From the NCBI GenBank assembly GCA_039821145.1, contig JBCBOS010000015.1, positions 124,001-188,000 on the forward strand: 64,000 bases of DNA. Direction: 5' to 3'. Positions 18,355 through 29,000 of the stretch are shown here, piece after piece. The notes beneath the pieces were generated by a model that saw nothing but the letters and a program-made list of their open reading frames with translations, searched no databases and was not told where the DNA came from. The stretch is from JBCCSZ01 sp039821145. Its GTDB lineage: Bacteria > Bacteroidota > Bacteroidia > Chitinophagales > Saprospiraceae. Made by a program: the position numbers and the translations under genes. Within the stretch, counting starts at the first letter, position 1. Each line of letters opens with the position of its first letter.

Positions 18355-21300
18355 TTAGTCGTTTCCCAATCGTTGTACCGAGTAGAGGTATGCTTGAAAT
18401 CCAAATACTCGTAAGGCTGCTTGTGCATGTAGTAGGTAAGGTTGAATGGCAGCATTGAATTGTCCCGTTTGCATCAATACCGAATTGGTATGGCTGACAG
18501 CAAGGTTGGAATAAGCACCAGGCTTGGGGGCATTGGGTTTTGTGTGAGTACCATAATTGGTCAACTTTGTTTTGTCGATTCCACTGTTAATGTCGTACAA
18601 CATACCTTGTGTGGGATCTGTAACATGTGCCGGAGAATGACCTCCCCCTGTGATGACTTTGGATGGAGCACCGGAGGAAACACCACCTGGATCTGTGTAG
18701 GGCCGCAACTCTGATAGGCTTTCTCCACCAGCCGCTGACGTCATCTCTTTTCCTCCATATCCAAGAGAGCCCTTCATATCACTGTACAACTTGAGGGCCC
18801 CAACGGCATACCCTATATTTTCATACAGTGTATTTCCTTTTTTTCCAAAATAGCCAACTTCATTATTTGTCAAGTCATAGGATGCCACGCCAAAATGAAT
18901 GTATACAGGAGTATAGCCTCCCGTCAGAATGTGCAACCCCATAGAGTTGGTAAGAGAAGATACCATGACAGATAGAAGACCCGAAAATTTTATTCCTGCA
19001 GCTCCCCCGGCAATTCCCACGGCAGCTCCCAATCCTCCAGTTGCATAGCCAATGGCAGCTCCTATGATCAAAAACTTCCAAGTCCGACTGCTGGAAAAAT
19101 CCCATTCACGAGGGTCTTTTTCTCCATTGTTGGCAAACTTTCCTCCCGTGTAGGTAGCATAGCCAATATACAAAGCAACAGCAATGACTTTCACAACGGC
19201 AGCTTCTCCAGTTGGATCGGTGTATTTCAATGGATTGTTGAAGACATAGGCATAGCGGTTGTAACTCTGTGTATTGGCAACATCTTGAATGTAATTGTCG
19301 GGACTCAACATACGCCCCAACACCGGATCATACAGACGGCCGTTCATATTGATCAACTGAAACTCAGGCATGTGCTCATGGGCCGTGTAGCCGCGATACA
19401 ACCAATCGGGAACAGAAGCCACTCCTGCATAGGTCCAGTTGGACGCATTGCGTTTACGCCCCCAAGCATCAAAATTTTGCTCGGCCACTACAACTGCATT
19501 TTCGTCCGTCACTGTCAAAATGGAACCAAGATGATCGGTGTAGGTGTAGTAAATTTTTTCCACATTGTTGACGCTCTCGACAATGGCAATGGTCCCCTCT
19601 CCGGCATTCACGTAATGCAAGTGCTGAGTGACTCCATTTTTGACTTGCTTTTCGTATTCACCAATGTAATATCGACTTGCCACTTCAGAGCCGTTTTGTC
19701 TCAAAGTACTCTTGATGCGTTCGTGGTTGCTGCCATAGTCATAAGTCAATTCATAATTGCCTTCTCTTAATGTTTCCGGCTGATCAAATCCGGTGTAGGT
19801 AATGTCTTGGGTCACTGTCGGAATGGTCCCAGAGGAGTTGGCGACACTGATAACGGCATTGTCTGTGGTGGGTGGATAACTATATGAGCCAACATCTGTT
19901 TTCGAGTTGATGTTGCCATTCGGCAGATAGCTGGTAGTTTGGGCGGGATGACCAGTCACCTCCGAACCTGTCAAGCGTTGCAAATTGTCATAATTGAAAC
20001 TTTCGGAAAGGCCTTTGAGAACGTCAAAGCGATTGGTCAAATTTCCATTTGAGTAGTCCCAACTCATTTGCAGGTCCTGAATGCCTTGGGTGTGGTAGCG
20101 GGTCGGCACACCGTGATTGTAAGATTTGGTAGAGGTCTTATTATTTCCCAAATAATAGGAAGTACACTGGTTTCGACCATTCATCCCTTGGTTGATGAAT
20201 AGGTTGATGGGGCCTTTTGTAGTCTGGTGATTGATGGCAAGCAAATAACCATTGGCATCATAGGTATAATCCAAGTCAAAGCCCGACGGAAAGATTTTCT
20301 TGATCACATCTCCGTACGCATTGTGCTCGAAATAGGTCTGATGGTCAATGCCGTCAATGCGAGTGGTCAAATGATCCAGTCGACCGAATCCGTCGTAGAA
20401 ATAGTATTCAGCATCGCCGCCATAGGTGATACTGTTGTAAGCATAGCGCACCTTATTCGCTTCCGGAATCCCTGCCCCGTGGTAAGAAAAAAATCGATCT
20501 TCATCAGGTCCAGTGCGTCGGAGCATTCTCCCCAATCGGTCATACGACATATTGTAGGTATCGCCACGAGCATTGATGTGACTGGTTTGCTCATCAAAGG
20601 GATTGTAAGCATAGGTAGTGGTCCCTGCATTTTTGTCTGTCATTTGTATCTTGCGTCCATAGACATCGTAGATGGTGGTCAGCGCAACCGTACTTCCCAA
20701 TGCGGTCTGAGTTTGCAATTTCTGGCTGTTGTAGGTGTAGTGAAGTGTCCCTCCTTGGTCACCTGCCTCAATGACCAAATTGATTGCATCGGTCTTGGCA
20801 GTGGCAGTTTCGCCGTCGGGATTTGTGACGGTGGTCGTCAAAATGCCATTGGTGTAGTAGTAGGCATAGGAAGTCGTGCCAAAGGGATTGGAGGAGTTGA
20901 TCAATCGGTTGTAAATGTCGTAATTGAAAGTGGTTGTAAAAGTCGTTTCACCTTGCATGTAAGGCGCTCGCTCTGTCTTCTTGCGTCCTCTGGAATCGTA
21001 GGTCCAGCTTTGGGTAATCCACTGATTTTGGAAGCCTTCCGTTTTGACCATCCTCTTGCGACCCAACTTGTCAAAATAGGTGATGACATCAGGACGACCA
21101 GGGAAGGTCTGGCGGTAATAATGGGTGGTTCCCAATTGCTGATTGATGTCCCAGCCATAGGATTCTTGGGTCTGATAGCCTTCGGGGCGATTGTTTCTGA
21201 TCAACCGACCAAACGCATCATACGCATAGGTATTGGTCAGTCCATGGATACCAGTTGTTGAGATTGGTTTTCCCCATTTGATATCATAAGTTGCTGTACT

Positions 21301-24300
21301 AGATTGGCCAAGTGGATTGATGATTTCAGTGACAAAACGTCCCTTGCTATCGTAATTCTTGATGGTTGTTCTGGAGAGGACACCAGCAGCAGAAATGGTT
21401 TCAGTTTTCTGATTTCCCAAAGGGTGATAAGTATAGTCTGTTGTCACCTGCTGTGGTAAGCCAGCATATTTTTGGACTTGGGTTACCTGTCCGACATTGT
21501 TGTATCTCAATTTGCTGGTTATGCTATGCGAAACCTGTCCAGGGCGTTGACTGAGCACGGTAATGGAAGTGGGTCTATTGGGAGCTGGTCCGCCGAACTG
21601 ACCATAAGCAGTTGTAACCGTCTGTGTATAATCTCCATTGAAGTCTTTGGACTCAGTAGTCAAGTTACCAGATAGATCATAACTGTAATTGTATGTAATG
21701 AGTCGATCTTCCAAATACTGCTGTTCCCGTTTGCTGGACAACTGTATCCAATAACCTATGAAAGGTCGGGGACTGAAAGTATATTCGTAAGTATTGACTC
21801 TAAACTGGTAATTGGTCGAGTTTGTAAAGAAATATGTCTTGTACGGATACATGAGATAGTAGGTCGTGTTCAAGAGGTTTCTATGCCTTCGCTTGACGTC
21901 ATTGTCTTCGTCAATTTCTGTAAAATATTGAAAGCCCAAAAAACCTTTTCCCTCCCGGTGTATTTTGGCCTCCTCGTATTCATATCGCGTCGTAAAGTCT
22001 CCGCCGATGCCATCATCTTGGTACATGCGCTGTACCAGGTGGATGGGAACCTGAACGGTATTGACAGTAGAGCCAGTGTTCCCACCTTTTCTGTAAAATC
22101 CACCAGCAGTCTGATTCATTCTCCGATAGTCAAAATCGACTTGATTGAGGTGTCCATCCACTGCACTTTCCATCAACAACTCGCGGCCCTCCCGCTTGAA
22201 AGAAAATACATCAAAGGGCTGTGAGTAAACAGTCCGATTGAGCAGATCCGAACGACCATCTCCGTTGATGTCATAAACCGTTAGTGGCACAAATCCCAAA
22301 TTCCCACTAAAAGTATTGACCTCATAACGGAAGTCATCACCCCGGCTGTAGTAGACAGCAAGTGTAGAACCAACGAGATTGTTGTTTCCATGCAAAATAT
22401 CGGTCATGCCATCCCCATTGTAATCGGCAATGACCAATTTATCATCGCTGTAATTTCCAAGAATTCTGGGGGTGTTGTTAAAGGAGAATGGACTTACCGA
22501 AAATCCTATTCCGGTGGATAGAGCTTTTTCCCAACTGGCGTGCATATTGGTTTTATCCGTTCTGACCAATATATCTGTTTTGCGATCTCCGTTGAAATCA
22601 CCAAAGTACAGTCGATGCCATTTTGTGGGATAGCCTTCTTCGTAAATCAAGGAAGCTCGCAATGTATTGCCCCAGCGTTGAAATGTATAGATGGAGGTAG
22701 TCCCACCACTGATTTGCATCAGCTCCTGTTTGCCATCTCCGTCAAAGTCGATCACATATATCTCATCGGACGCTACCCATGCAGTCGGACTGCTCAGGTC
22801 AAGAAGCAATTGGTTGTATATTCCTTCGCTGGGAAAGTTGGCAAAAACTTCGTACCGATTGCCATCACCCAAAAAGGTAATGTAATCTGTTGCTCCATCG
22901 CCGTCAAAATCTCCTGGATAAAAATACTTCCCACTGGAATGTATGATGTCGTGACCAGATGGAGGAGGCTCCTTTCTGGTCGTAAAAGAAGTTCCTACAC
23001 TTTGATACAACTCAAATTCTCTGACCCTGATCGTACTATTACTACTCGTGGTAATCTGTATGGTCATCACATCGTCGCGCCCATCTCCCGTATAATCCGA
23101 GGCCATAAAATTGCGTGGACTTGGGGTATTGACATCATTGACAACTCGACAGCCTGGTGATAGGGGGGTCGAATAGGACTGCGAAAAGCTTGCGTTGGTA
23201 GCGGTTCTTTTGTATACTTTCAGATCAGTATTGTAGCGAACACCATTGACATACGCAACAGGGGCAGTTAGAATGTCAGAATAACCATCTCCATCAAAAT
23301 CTCCACTGAATAGATCTACGTTTTGACCAGCCAGAACAGAAGAGGATGTCACGGTAAAGTCCGTTGGTTGATCGCCATATTTGAAAATGGTCGAGTTCAA
23401 TGCCTCTCCATTGGTCCCTTTTTCTGTCACAGAATTCAAGAAAGACCGATAATTGTCAAAACTGTATTCAAAATCGTATTCTTTGAATGGGCTGGACTCA
23501 GCTGTTATTTCGATGCGATCCAACAGGTAGCGGCTGGTTACATCGGAGCCATGCTCATAAACTGTATTTCTATCTGTGCGAAATTGGTAGTGAAAGCGAA
23601 CCACATTGTACGGTGCCTGGCCAGTGATGTAGTTGCCCGTATATTTGATCTCGTATATCCGATTGTCTCGAAAGGTACTGATCCAATAAAATTCAATATA
23701 GTTTCCGTCTTTGTAATAGATGCGATTGAGTCGCCACTTGAGCACTTCTGTATTGTCTTGGTTCAATAAACGGGCGTCAGAGCGATTGCCATATTCCATG
23801 ACTGTGCCATCTTTGAGTTCTACTTTAAACCATTCTGGGCTGCCCCCCATAGCCCCATGGGAAGTAATAGATGCAAAATTTTCTGACTCTGTTCGATACA
23901 TTGCCCCATCATCTCCATAGGTACCAAACCTTTCGATGAGTCGCTGACCATCCAGGTGAAAGCGATCAGTAGACGAAAAATTCATGGGCGTTTTCTTGCC
24001 ATCAAAGTGAATGCTTTGCCCGGTTCGAGTAATGGTAGACAGGCCAGCAATGTTCCACCCACGCCCCATGACACCATCGCCTACTTGCGAGTTGTAATCA
24101 ATGGAAATTTCAGGTATCATCCCATTGGTACCAGGAGGAACCACAATGGGAATCGAATAGTTGGCCGCACCGCTTTGTGCCACAAAAGCTTCCGCCACAG
24201 TAGCACCGACTGGCCGCTCCATATCAATCGTCTTACTCCCAATGGTTTCAGACGTATTCAGAGGGACATAATGGGCATCCTGCCCCTGTAGGCTCTGCAC

Positions 24301-24363
24301 CACATACAACTGACAGAGCAACAATAAAATAAACTGAACTGTATTCTTCATGATAAATTTCAT
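18355..24363 (-). CDS. unit 3 B protein: SpvB/FG-GAP/RHS cocoon with Cys-less CT
   Basis: About 2002 codons. Of three possible ATGs (24366, 24363, 24351), the second aligns with the unit 4 start (MKF...KNT). Signal peptide to about residue 28; SpvB-like domain (SIPIVVPPGTNGMIPEISID); seven DxDGDG-type repeats (LVIADYNGDGMTDILHG is a typical one); YD region; RHS core ending NNPLKYTDPTGE at about 1717. The linker departs from the other units (VVKVIAVALYIGYATYTGG). In the CT the position of the family cysteine is Ala (NLAVSHTNSVLM, about 1955), and only a displaced GGGHSPAHV retains a His. A papain-like enzyme would therefore be inactive, although the C-terminal HAQAALRVFGF tail is kept. Its codon use looks visibly more A/T-rich than that of its neighbours. 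Confidence 0.9.
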   Translation of the reverse strand: MKFIMKNTVQFILLLLCQLYVVQSLQGQDAHYVPLNTSETIGSKTIDMERPVGATVAEAFVAQSGAANYSIPIVVPPGTNGMIPEISIDYNSQVGDGVMGRGWNIAGLSTITRTGQSIHFDGKKTPMNFSSTDRFHLDGQRLIERFGTYGDDGAMYRTESENFASITSHGAMGGSPEWFKVELKDGTVMEYGNRSDARLLNQDNTEVLKWRLNRIYYKDGNYIEFYWISTFRDNRIYEIKYTGNYITGQAPYNVVRFHYQFRTDRNTVYEHGSDVTSRYLLDRIEITAESSPFKEYDFEYSFDNYRSFLNSVTEKGTNGEALNSTIFKYGDQPTDFTVTSSSVLAGQNVDLFSGDFDGDGYSDILTAPVAYVNGVRYNTDLKVYKRTATNASFSQSYSTPLSPGCRVVNDVNTPSPRNFMASDYTGDGRDDVMTIQITTSSNSTIRVREFELYQSVGTSFTTRKEPPPSGHDIIHSSGKYFYPGDFDGDGATDYITFLGDGNRYEVFANFPSEGIYNQLLLDLSSPTAWVASDEIYVIDFDGDGKQELMQISGGTTSIYTFQRWGNTLRASLIYEEGYPTKWHRLYFGDFNGDRKTDILVRTDKTNMHASWEKALSTGIGFSVSPFSFNNTPRILGNYSDDKLVIADYNGDGMTDILHGNNNLVGSTLAVYYSRGDDFRYEVNTFSGNLGFVPLTVYDINGDGRSDLLNRTVYSQPFDVFSFKREGRELLMESAVDGHLNQVDFDYRRMNQTAGGFYRKGGNTGSTVNTVQVPIHLVQRMYQDDGIGGDFTTRYEYEEAKIHREGKGFLGFQYFTEIDEDNDVKRRHRNLLNTTYYLMYPYKTYFFTNSTNYQFRVNTYEYTFSPRPFIGYWIQLSSKREQQYLEDRLITYNYSYDLSGNLTTESKDFNGDYTQTVTTAYGQFGGPAPNRPTSITVLSQRPGQVSHSITSKLRYNNVGQVTQVQKYAGLPQQVTTDYTYHPLGNQKTETISAAGVLSRTTIKNYDSKGRFVTEIINPLGQSSTATYDIKWGKPISTTGIHGLTNTYAYDAFGRLIRNNRPEGYQTQESYGWDINQQLGTTHYYRQTFPGRPDVITYFDKLGRKRMVKTEGFQNQWITQSWTYDSRGRKKTERAPYMQGETTFTTTFNYDIYNRLINSSNPFGTTSYAYYYTNGILTTTVTNPDGETATAKTDAINLVIEAGDQGGTLHYTYNSQKLQTQTALGSTVALTTIYDVYGRKIQMTDKNAGTTTYAYNPFDEQTSHINARGDTYNMSYDRLGRMLRRTGPDEDRFFSYHGAGIPEANKVRYAYNSITYGGDAEYYFYDGFGRLDHLTTRIDGIDHQTYFEHNAYGDVIKKIFPSGFDLDYTYDANGYLLAINHQTTKGPINLFINQGMNGRNQCTSYYLGNNKTSTKSYNHGVPTRYHTQGIQDLQMSWDYSNGNLTNRFDVLKGLSESFNYDNLQRLTGSEVTGHPAQTTSYLPNGNINSKTDVGSYSYPPTTDNAVISVANSSGTIPTVTQDITYTGFDQPETLREGNYELTYDYGSNHERIKSTLRQNGSEVASRYYIGEYEKQVKNGVTQHLHYVNAGEGTIAIVESVNNVEKIYYTYTDHLGSILTVTDENAVVVAEQNFDAWGRKRNASNWTYAGVASVPDWLYRGYTAHEHMPEFQLINMNGRLYDPVLGRMLSPDNYIQDVANTQSYNRYAYVFNNPLKYTDPTGEAAVVKVIAVALYIGYATYTGGKFANNGEKDPREWDFSSSRTWKFLIIGAAIGYATGGLGAAVGIAGGAAGIKFSGLLSVMVSSLTNSMGLHILTGGYTPVYIHFGVASYDLTNNEVGYFGKKGNTLYENIGYAVGALKLYSDMKGSLGYGGKEMTSAAGGESLSELRPYTDPGGVSSGAPSKVITGGGHSPAHVTDPTQGMLYDINSGIDKTKLTNYGTHTKPNAPKPGAYSNLAVSHTNSVLMQTGQFNAAIQPYLLHAQAALRVFGFQAYLYSVQRLGND

Positions 24364-24402
24364 CATTATTGTGGAATTTTTGAATCGTTTTTGAAAAAGA
24401 AA

Positions 24403-25011
24403 TCAACGCGCATCGGAGGCTCGGACGAGCAGGGACAGCTTGCGGATGTCCTTGTGCATGAGGGTCACCAGGTAAGCTCCTTCGGGCAGGTAGGATACAT
24501 CAATCCCGCGGCCATCGCCCAAGGAGCGTTGAGACAAAATGCGGCCGTTGAGATCGACGATGGACAAGGTCGCTGCCGCTGGGATGCCTTGGGCTTGGAT
24601 GGAAAAGGAAGACCTGGTGGGATTCGGAAACAAGATCATATCCGACAAATCTTGAAAATTTTCTTCTGTCAAATCAAGGGTCGTTTTTTCATCAACTTCT
24701 ACTTGTGAATCCAAAGAGGATGGCTGGGACAAGAGGGCTTCCAGCTGTTCAATTTCAGCTTCCATTTGTTTGGAAAACCCCGCTTCCCTCAGCATGCCTT
24801 CCAGGTCTATTGTCCCGGATAGCAATTCATTTTGTGTGGCATCTTTGTAGCGCAATTCAACTTCTCCCGTACAGAGGTATCGCTTGATCCGATTGCCCGA
24901 AGCATCGTAGAGAAAGGCGATCCCACAATTGTTTGACGGGAGCGACACCTGCGAAAAAATGGTGGGGCCACCCATCAGCAGGAATGCAAAAAACAACAAG
25001 TACTTTTTCAT
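24403..25011 (-). CDS. unit 3 A protein: YD-loop protein with T9SS type-A sorting domain
   Basis: 202 codons starting MKKYLLFFAFLLMGGPTIFSQ, a Sec signal peptide. The invariant loop is CGIAFLYDASGNRIKRYLC. The acidic helix (REAGFSKQMEAEIEQLEALL) is followed by a Ser/Asp/Glu linker. The sorting domain (LFPNPTRSSFSIQAQG to LSLLVRASDAR) has Arg in place of the usual Met/Glu after FPNPT and an AIPAAATLSI-like insert, but all strands are present. B3 begins only 39 bp after its stop, the shortest gap in the array, so co-translation of the pair is likely. Confidence 0.9.
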   Translation of the reverse strand: MKKYLLFFAFLLMGGPTIFSQVSLPSNNCGIAFLYDASGNRIKRYLCTGEVELRYKDATQNELLSGTIDLEGMLREAGFSKQMEAEIEQLEALLSQPSSLDSQVEVDEKTTLDLTEENFQDLSDMILFPNPTRSSFSIQAQGIPAAATLSIVDLNGRILSQRSLGDGRGIDVSYLPEGAYLVTLMHKDIRKLSLLVRASDAR

Positions 25012-25393
25012 GTCATCAATTTTAAAGTGAATGGAATAGAGAGTTACCTCTTGCCGATGTCATTCGACAAAAGTCATTGATGGTAGTTAAGTTTTGCAGC
25101 GTAAATGCTATGGTATTTTGGAAGGCTTCAAAATCCCCAATTACTCATTTCACAAAACTTGTTCGTGGGAAGACCATTGCTCGGTCTGCCCAAAAAATCA
25201 GGAAAGTGAAAGGTTAGCTCGGTCCGCCTTTTTTACCATTGGCGGAAAGTGTAGGCATGAATGGTCAAGTGGAAATGCCATCGGAAGAATCCCGAAAGCA
25301 AAAACAGGTGTAGAGTGGAAAATGATATTCCCCTGTAAGTTGTTGTGAGTATAATTTGATCGAATGCAGGCGGAGTGCCTACGGTTTGTATTG

Positions 25394-25424
25394 CAAATAT
25401 ATGTTCTTGTTGGTACAATGTAAA
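25394..25424 (-). promoter_or_regulatory. putative promoter of unit 3 (A3-B3)
   Basis: TTTAC-N18-TATATTTG in transcript sense, a full match to the TAnnTTTG -7 element of Bacteroidota. It lies about 380 bp before the A3 ATG. Confidence 0.65.
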
Positions 25425-25487
25425 TAGCTGGTGATTTTTTTAACAATTTTGTCAGCCATTTTCCACATCAAAAAATGGAAGGAAAAA

Positions 25488-25514
25488 CGCACTCCCCTAT
25501 TGCAGAGAAGTGCG
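25488..25514 (-). terminator. terminator behind the accessory gene of unit 4
   Basis: CGCACTTCTC pairs with a CGCACT-containing arm around a short loop, followed in transcript sense by five T. Almost the same hairpin with the same flank (CGCTGTATT) recurs at 33693-33719 behind the orphan CT fragment. Confidence 0.75.
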
Positions 25515-25561
25515 CTGTATTCGGTAGAAAGTAATATTCATCCCAGTTTGCTACCAAGGTC

Positions 25562-26050
25562 TCACTGAACGGGATACGCCCGAAAGTAAGCAAGTGGATC
25601 GCGTTGGTAAGCTGCAAACTCTCCATTCAACTCTTCGCGAGATTGATCCGGTCGAAGTCCAAAAAATCGGGCTTCAAAGTTGCGCTGCCGATACAAAGCA
25701 TCCTTTCGTCCCAACTCATTCTGGGGTCGAAGATCAAAATTGGAATCTCCCAATCGGCCGAAGTACTTGAGACAGTACCCTCTCTTTTTGCGAAAGATGT
25801 AGCTCTGCCCATCAGTAGAGACCGCATAGTGAGGATGGCCTTCTTCGGTGCGACGGAATACTTGCCAATCCCGCCCCATTTTCAAACTGGTGCCACCCAC
25901 TTCTGCGACGAATTCGGGTTGATCAAAATTTTGAATGTAGACCACTTTGGAGAAAAATGCGGAGCCCACATAGGTAGGACCAATCTCCTCTTTGGTTGTC
26001 GTAGGATTCATTTGCATAACAGCAAAGATAAAGATGAATAAGACCTGCAT
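25562..26050 (-). CDS. small secreted protein downstream of B4, unknown function
   Basis: 162 codons. The N-terminus (MQVLFIFIFAVMQM) is a short hydrophobic stretch that could be a signal peptide lacking the usual basic n-region. The mature part is rich in charged and aromatic residues (TDGQSYIFRKKRGYCLKYFG, RQRNFEARFFGLRPDQSREE) with one Cys. I recognise no domain. It lies 42 bp after the B4 stop on the same strand and ahead of a terminator, so it is the third gene of the unit 4 operon. Its frame is continuous with B4: only the TAA and 14 sense codons separate the two, so it could have arisen from, or act as, a C-terminal extension. The position is where polymorphic toxins place immunity genes, but an immunity role is only a guess. 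No other complete cassette has a homologue. Confidence 0.7.
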   Translation of the reverse strand: MQVLFIFIFAVMQMNPTTTKEEIGPTYVGSAFFSKVVYIQNFDQPEFVAEVGGTSLKMGRDWQVFRRTEEGHPHYAVSTDGQSYIFRKKRGYCLKYFGRLGDSNFDLRPQNELGRKDALYRQRNFEARFFGLRPDQSREELNGEFAAYQRDPLAYFRAYPVQ

Positions 26051-26092
26051 TGTAACTTTTGTTTCTTGGCCTGAAACTTGGGTATCAAGCCC

Positions 26093-29000
26093 TTAATTGT
26101 CTTGTGGCGTCATACTAAACAGGTACGATCTGAATCCGACATCGCGCAAGGCCACCTGTGCATGCAACAAGAATGGGTGAATGCCAATGTTGAAAAATCC
26201 GGATCGCATCAATGCCATGCTCGTATGAGTAACGCAACTGCTGAAGTAGACATTGTACTTGGGTGTATTTGTTGTCAGACGACTGCCATAAGCCAGCACC
26301 TTGGATTTGTTGATTCCAGAGATCGTGTTCCGCCACAGCACAGGATTTCGATCCGTGATGTGATTGGACCAAGCAGGGTCACCATAAGTACTCTCAAGCG
26401 GATTCTTGGAGAAGTTTCCTCCTGGTCCGAAGGACACAATGGAGTGGTCAGTTGTTGCTCCTGGCTCTACAATTGAAGAATGACCGATGGCATCTGAGTG
26501 TTCTGTCACCAATTCTACTTCCCCAATATTGCTGGGCTTGAAGCCGACCATGATGTCGTTGAAATTGGAAATGGCCCCAAAGGCATACCCCACGTTTTCA
26601 ATGAAGGTATTGCCGCTTTTGCCAAGGTACCCAACTTCTCCACTTGAAAAATTGTACGACGCAATGCCAAAACTGACCGAGACAGGCGTCTGTCCACCCG
26701 TGACGATGTGCATCCCGAGGGAGTTGACAAAGGAGGCCGAGACGATGGAAGCTGTATTGGCCAGTGGCATGCCTGATGTCGCCACCGCATGCCCTATGCC
26801 AGCACTCAATCCACCGACAATGGCACCACCCAACATGAAGCCCCAGGTTCGCCCACTGGAGAAGTCCCACTGGAAGGGGTTGAAATTTCCACCATTGGCA
26901 ATCATCCCACCAGAATACGCGCCGATGACCGCACCGATGATGATGGGTGCCCAGACAATCTCCCCACTTGGGTCCGTGTATCTGAGTGGATTGTTGAATG
27001 CATAGGTGTAGCGATTGTAGTTCTGCGTACTGGCTGGATTCTGGATGTTGTTGTCGGGACTCAACATGCGACCAACCACCGGATCATATAGACGGCCATT
27101 CATATTGATCAACTGGAATTCCGGCATGTGCTCATGTGCTGTATAACCTCGGTACAACCAATCCGGAACAGAACCTACGCTTGTGTACGACCAAGTAGAA
27201 ACATTCCGCTTGCGCCCCCATGGATCAAAGTTTTGCTCTGCTTGAATGGCAGCAGTATAATCAGTTGCCGTCACGATGGAGCCGAGGTGATCCGTGTAGG
27301 TGTAGTAGATTTTGTCTACATTGTTCTTCCGCTCAATGATGGCAACCGTTCCCTCTCCGGCATCTACGTAATGCAAGTGCTGAGTCACCCCATTTTTCAC
27401 CTGCTTCTCGTACTCCCCAATGTAGTAGCGATTGGCGATGACAGTTCCATTTTGCTTGAGGGTACTCTTGATGCGTTCCCGATCATTGCCATAGGCATAG
27501 GTCAGCTCAAAGTTTCCTTCGGTGATCTTTTTCGGTTGGTCAAACCCAGTGTAAGTGATGTTTTGTGTCACACCTGGAATGGTACCAGAGGAGTTGCTTA
27601 CCCGGGTCACTGCATTGTTTCTAGTATACGGATAAGAATAATTGCCAACATCTGTTTTGGAAGTGATGTTTCCGTTCAAGTGATAGTTGATACTCTTGGT
27701 TGGTTGCCCACCTACCAGAGAAGTCTTCAGGCGGTGGAGATTGTCGTAGGTGAAGCTCTCGAAGCGTCCTTTCATCACATCCCAACGATAGCTCATATTG
27801 CCGCTCGGATACGTCCAGCCCATGCGCAGGTCCTGTACTCCCTGGGTGTAGTAACGCGTCGGCACGCCGTGGTTGTAGTACTTGGAGGAAAGCTTGTTGT
27901 TCCCCAATTTGTAAGTCGTGTACTGACGACGACCATTCATGCCCTGGTTGGTGAATATGTTGACAGCTCCCAAGCCACTGATTCGCTTGATGCTGCTCAG
28001 ATAGCCATTGGTATCATAGTAGTAGTTGAGATCGTAGCCCGATGGGAAAATCTTTTTGGTGATGTCCCCATAGATGTTGTGCTCGAAGTAACTGTGGTGG
28101 TTCACACCATCAATGCGGGTATTCAGGTGATCGAGTCGACCGTAGTTGTCGTAGTAGAAGTATTCTGCATCGCCACCATAAGTACTGGTATTGTAAGCGT
28201 AACGCACCTTATTGGCTTCTGGTACACCTGCTCCATAGTAGGCAAAATAGCGGTACTCATCTGGTCCATAGCGACGGGTTACACGGCCCAGTTTGTCGTA
28301 CAGCATATGGTAGGTATTGCCATTGGCGTTGGTGTGGCTGAGTTGTTCGCCCACAGCATTGTAGGTGTAGGAAGTCGTACCTGCATTTTTGTCCACAGCT
28401 TGGGTTTTCCGGCCATACACGTCATAGGTATTTGTCAACATTGTGATGCTTCCCAGCTTCACCTCTGTTTGCAACTTTTGGCTGTTGTAGGTGTAGCTCA
28501 AGGTTCCCCCATTGTCGGTCGCCTCAATGATCAAATTGGCAGCATCCGTTTTCGTCGTTGCTGACTGACCGTCGGGGTTGGTGACCGTGACGCTCATGAT
28601 GCCCCCGGAATAGGAATAAGCATAAGTCGTCGTCCCGAATGGATTGGATGAGCTGGTCATTCGGTTGTAGTTGTCGTAATTGTAGGTGGTCGTGAAGGTA
28701 CTTTCTCCTATCTTGTAAGGTGCTCGTTTGGTCTTCTTGCGCCCCCGAGAATCGTAGGTCCAAATTTCAGCACTCCATTGGTTTTGGAAACCCTGTGTCT
28801 CTACCCTTTTCTTCCGTCCCATCTTGTCGAAATAGGTCTTGACATCTGGCCGACCGGGATATGACTGGTGGTGGTAGTGAGTGGTTCCATGGGAAGAACT
28901 GATGAACCATTTGTAGTATTCATTGATTTGGTATCCTTCTGGACGGGTGGTTTTTTTCAATCGTCCGAAGCCATCGTACTGGTAGGAATTGGTCAGGCCA

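Larger units (their letters stand above)
25012..25561. other. leader of A3 plus 3' region of the unit 4 accessory gene
   Basis: 550 bp. It contains the terminator at 25488-25514, the promoter candidate at 25394-25424 and an approximately 375 nt leader for A3. The leader has small inverted repeats: AGACC/GGTCT at 25171-25187 and CCGCC/GGCGG at 25224-25245. ORFs of up to 84 codons here show no protein-like features. Confidence 0.6.

Noticed and set aside
25198..25446. 82-codon minus-strand frame before A3
   Set aside because: Covers the promoter candidate; its composition is not protein-like and no counterpart exists in other units.
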